This document shows, one piece after another, positions 20,983-20,985 of a stretch of DNA of 20,985 bases. Position 1 is the stretch's first letter. Every line of letters begins with the position of its first letter. Location: NCBI GenBank assembly GCA_001873845.1, contig MNZY01000135.1, forward strand, positions 1 to 20,985, given 5' to 3'. The notes under the pieces were generated by a model that was not told the DNA's origin, ran no database searches, and saw only the letters and a list, made by a program, of their open reading frames with translations. Made by a program: the position numbers and the translations under genes. Source of the DNA: Candidatus Altarchaeum sp. CG2_30_32_3053. Lineage in GTDB: Archaea; Altiarchaeota; Altiarchaeia; Altiarchaeales; Altiarchaeaceae.

Positions 20983-20985
20983 TAT

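Overview
The window comes from an archaeon with an AT-rich genome. The archaeal signature genes are a CTP-dependent riboflavin kinase, a beta subunit of prefoldin, a DUF424 protein, a short archaeal triosephosphate isomerase, an archaeal-type LeuC/HacA, PdxS and GSI-type glutamine synthetase. Several starts have no clear Shine-Dalgarno sequence but do have a TATA-like box about 25-28 bases upstream, as expected for leaderless archaeal transcripts. The lineage cannot be fixed from the sequence alone; Altiarchaeota-like or methanogen-related groups are only a guess.

Layout. 1-290: remnant of a secreted DUF11-type surface protein. 291-2098 (-): operon of an RNA m5C methyltransferase, a PUA-like ribosome-biogenesis protein and riboflavin kinase. 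2420-3664 (-): HD-domain dGTPase-like enzyme, divergent from a SemiSWEET transporter (3872-4144, +) whose 3' end overlaps the convergent leuC/hacA gene (4122-5375, -). 5425-6058 (-): a decayed two-gene module not visible as open frames, a DUF5678-like small protein followed by a retropepsin-like aspartic protease. 6095-10947 (-): prefoldin beta, an FKBP-like lipoprotein, a large lipoprotein combining FKBP and two thioredoxin-like domains, a zinc-ribbon membrane protein, and a predicted nucleotidyltransferase. 11546-15085 (+): pdxS, a frameshifted phosphoribosyltransferase-dprA pair, and a TPR protein. 15086-16019: a repeat-rich island. 16020-20521 (-): DUF424, triosephosphate isomerase, a THUMP-like methyltransferase, a frameshifted Lrp/AsnC-type regulator and glutamine synthetase. 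20540-20985: more inverted-repeat elements.

The most distinctive content is repetitive. There are three families of small non-coding elements with terminal inverted repeats. Family 1 (three copies, 100-114 bp) is flanked by TA and fits an IS630/Tc1-mariner-type MITE. Family 2 (277-290 bp) begins CATGACTATCGGC, and one copy has a TATTT duplication. Family 3 (150 bp) begins GTGTTCATCC. In addition there is a roughly 52-bp hairpin repeat whose second arm changes sequence between copies but stays palindromic. Elements of families 1 and 2 have inserted into arrays of this hairpin repeat, so the order of events can be read directly.

Six accessory genes (DUF11 protein, protease, DUF5678, phosphoribosyltransferase, DprA, Lrp-like regulator) carry frameshifts or stops, while roughly 13 kb of other coding sequence appears intact. 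This pattern fits real decay of accessory modules better than random sequencing error, although the single-base shifts in dprA, the phosphoribosyltransferase and the regulator need read-level confirmation.
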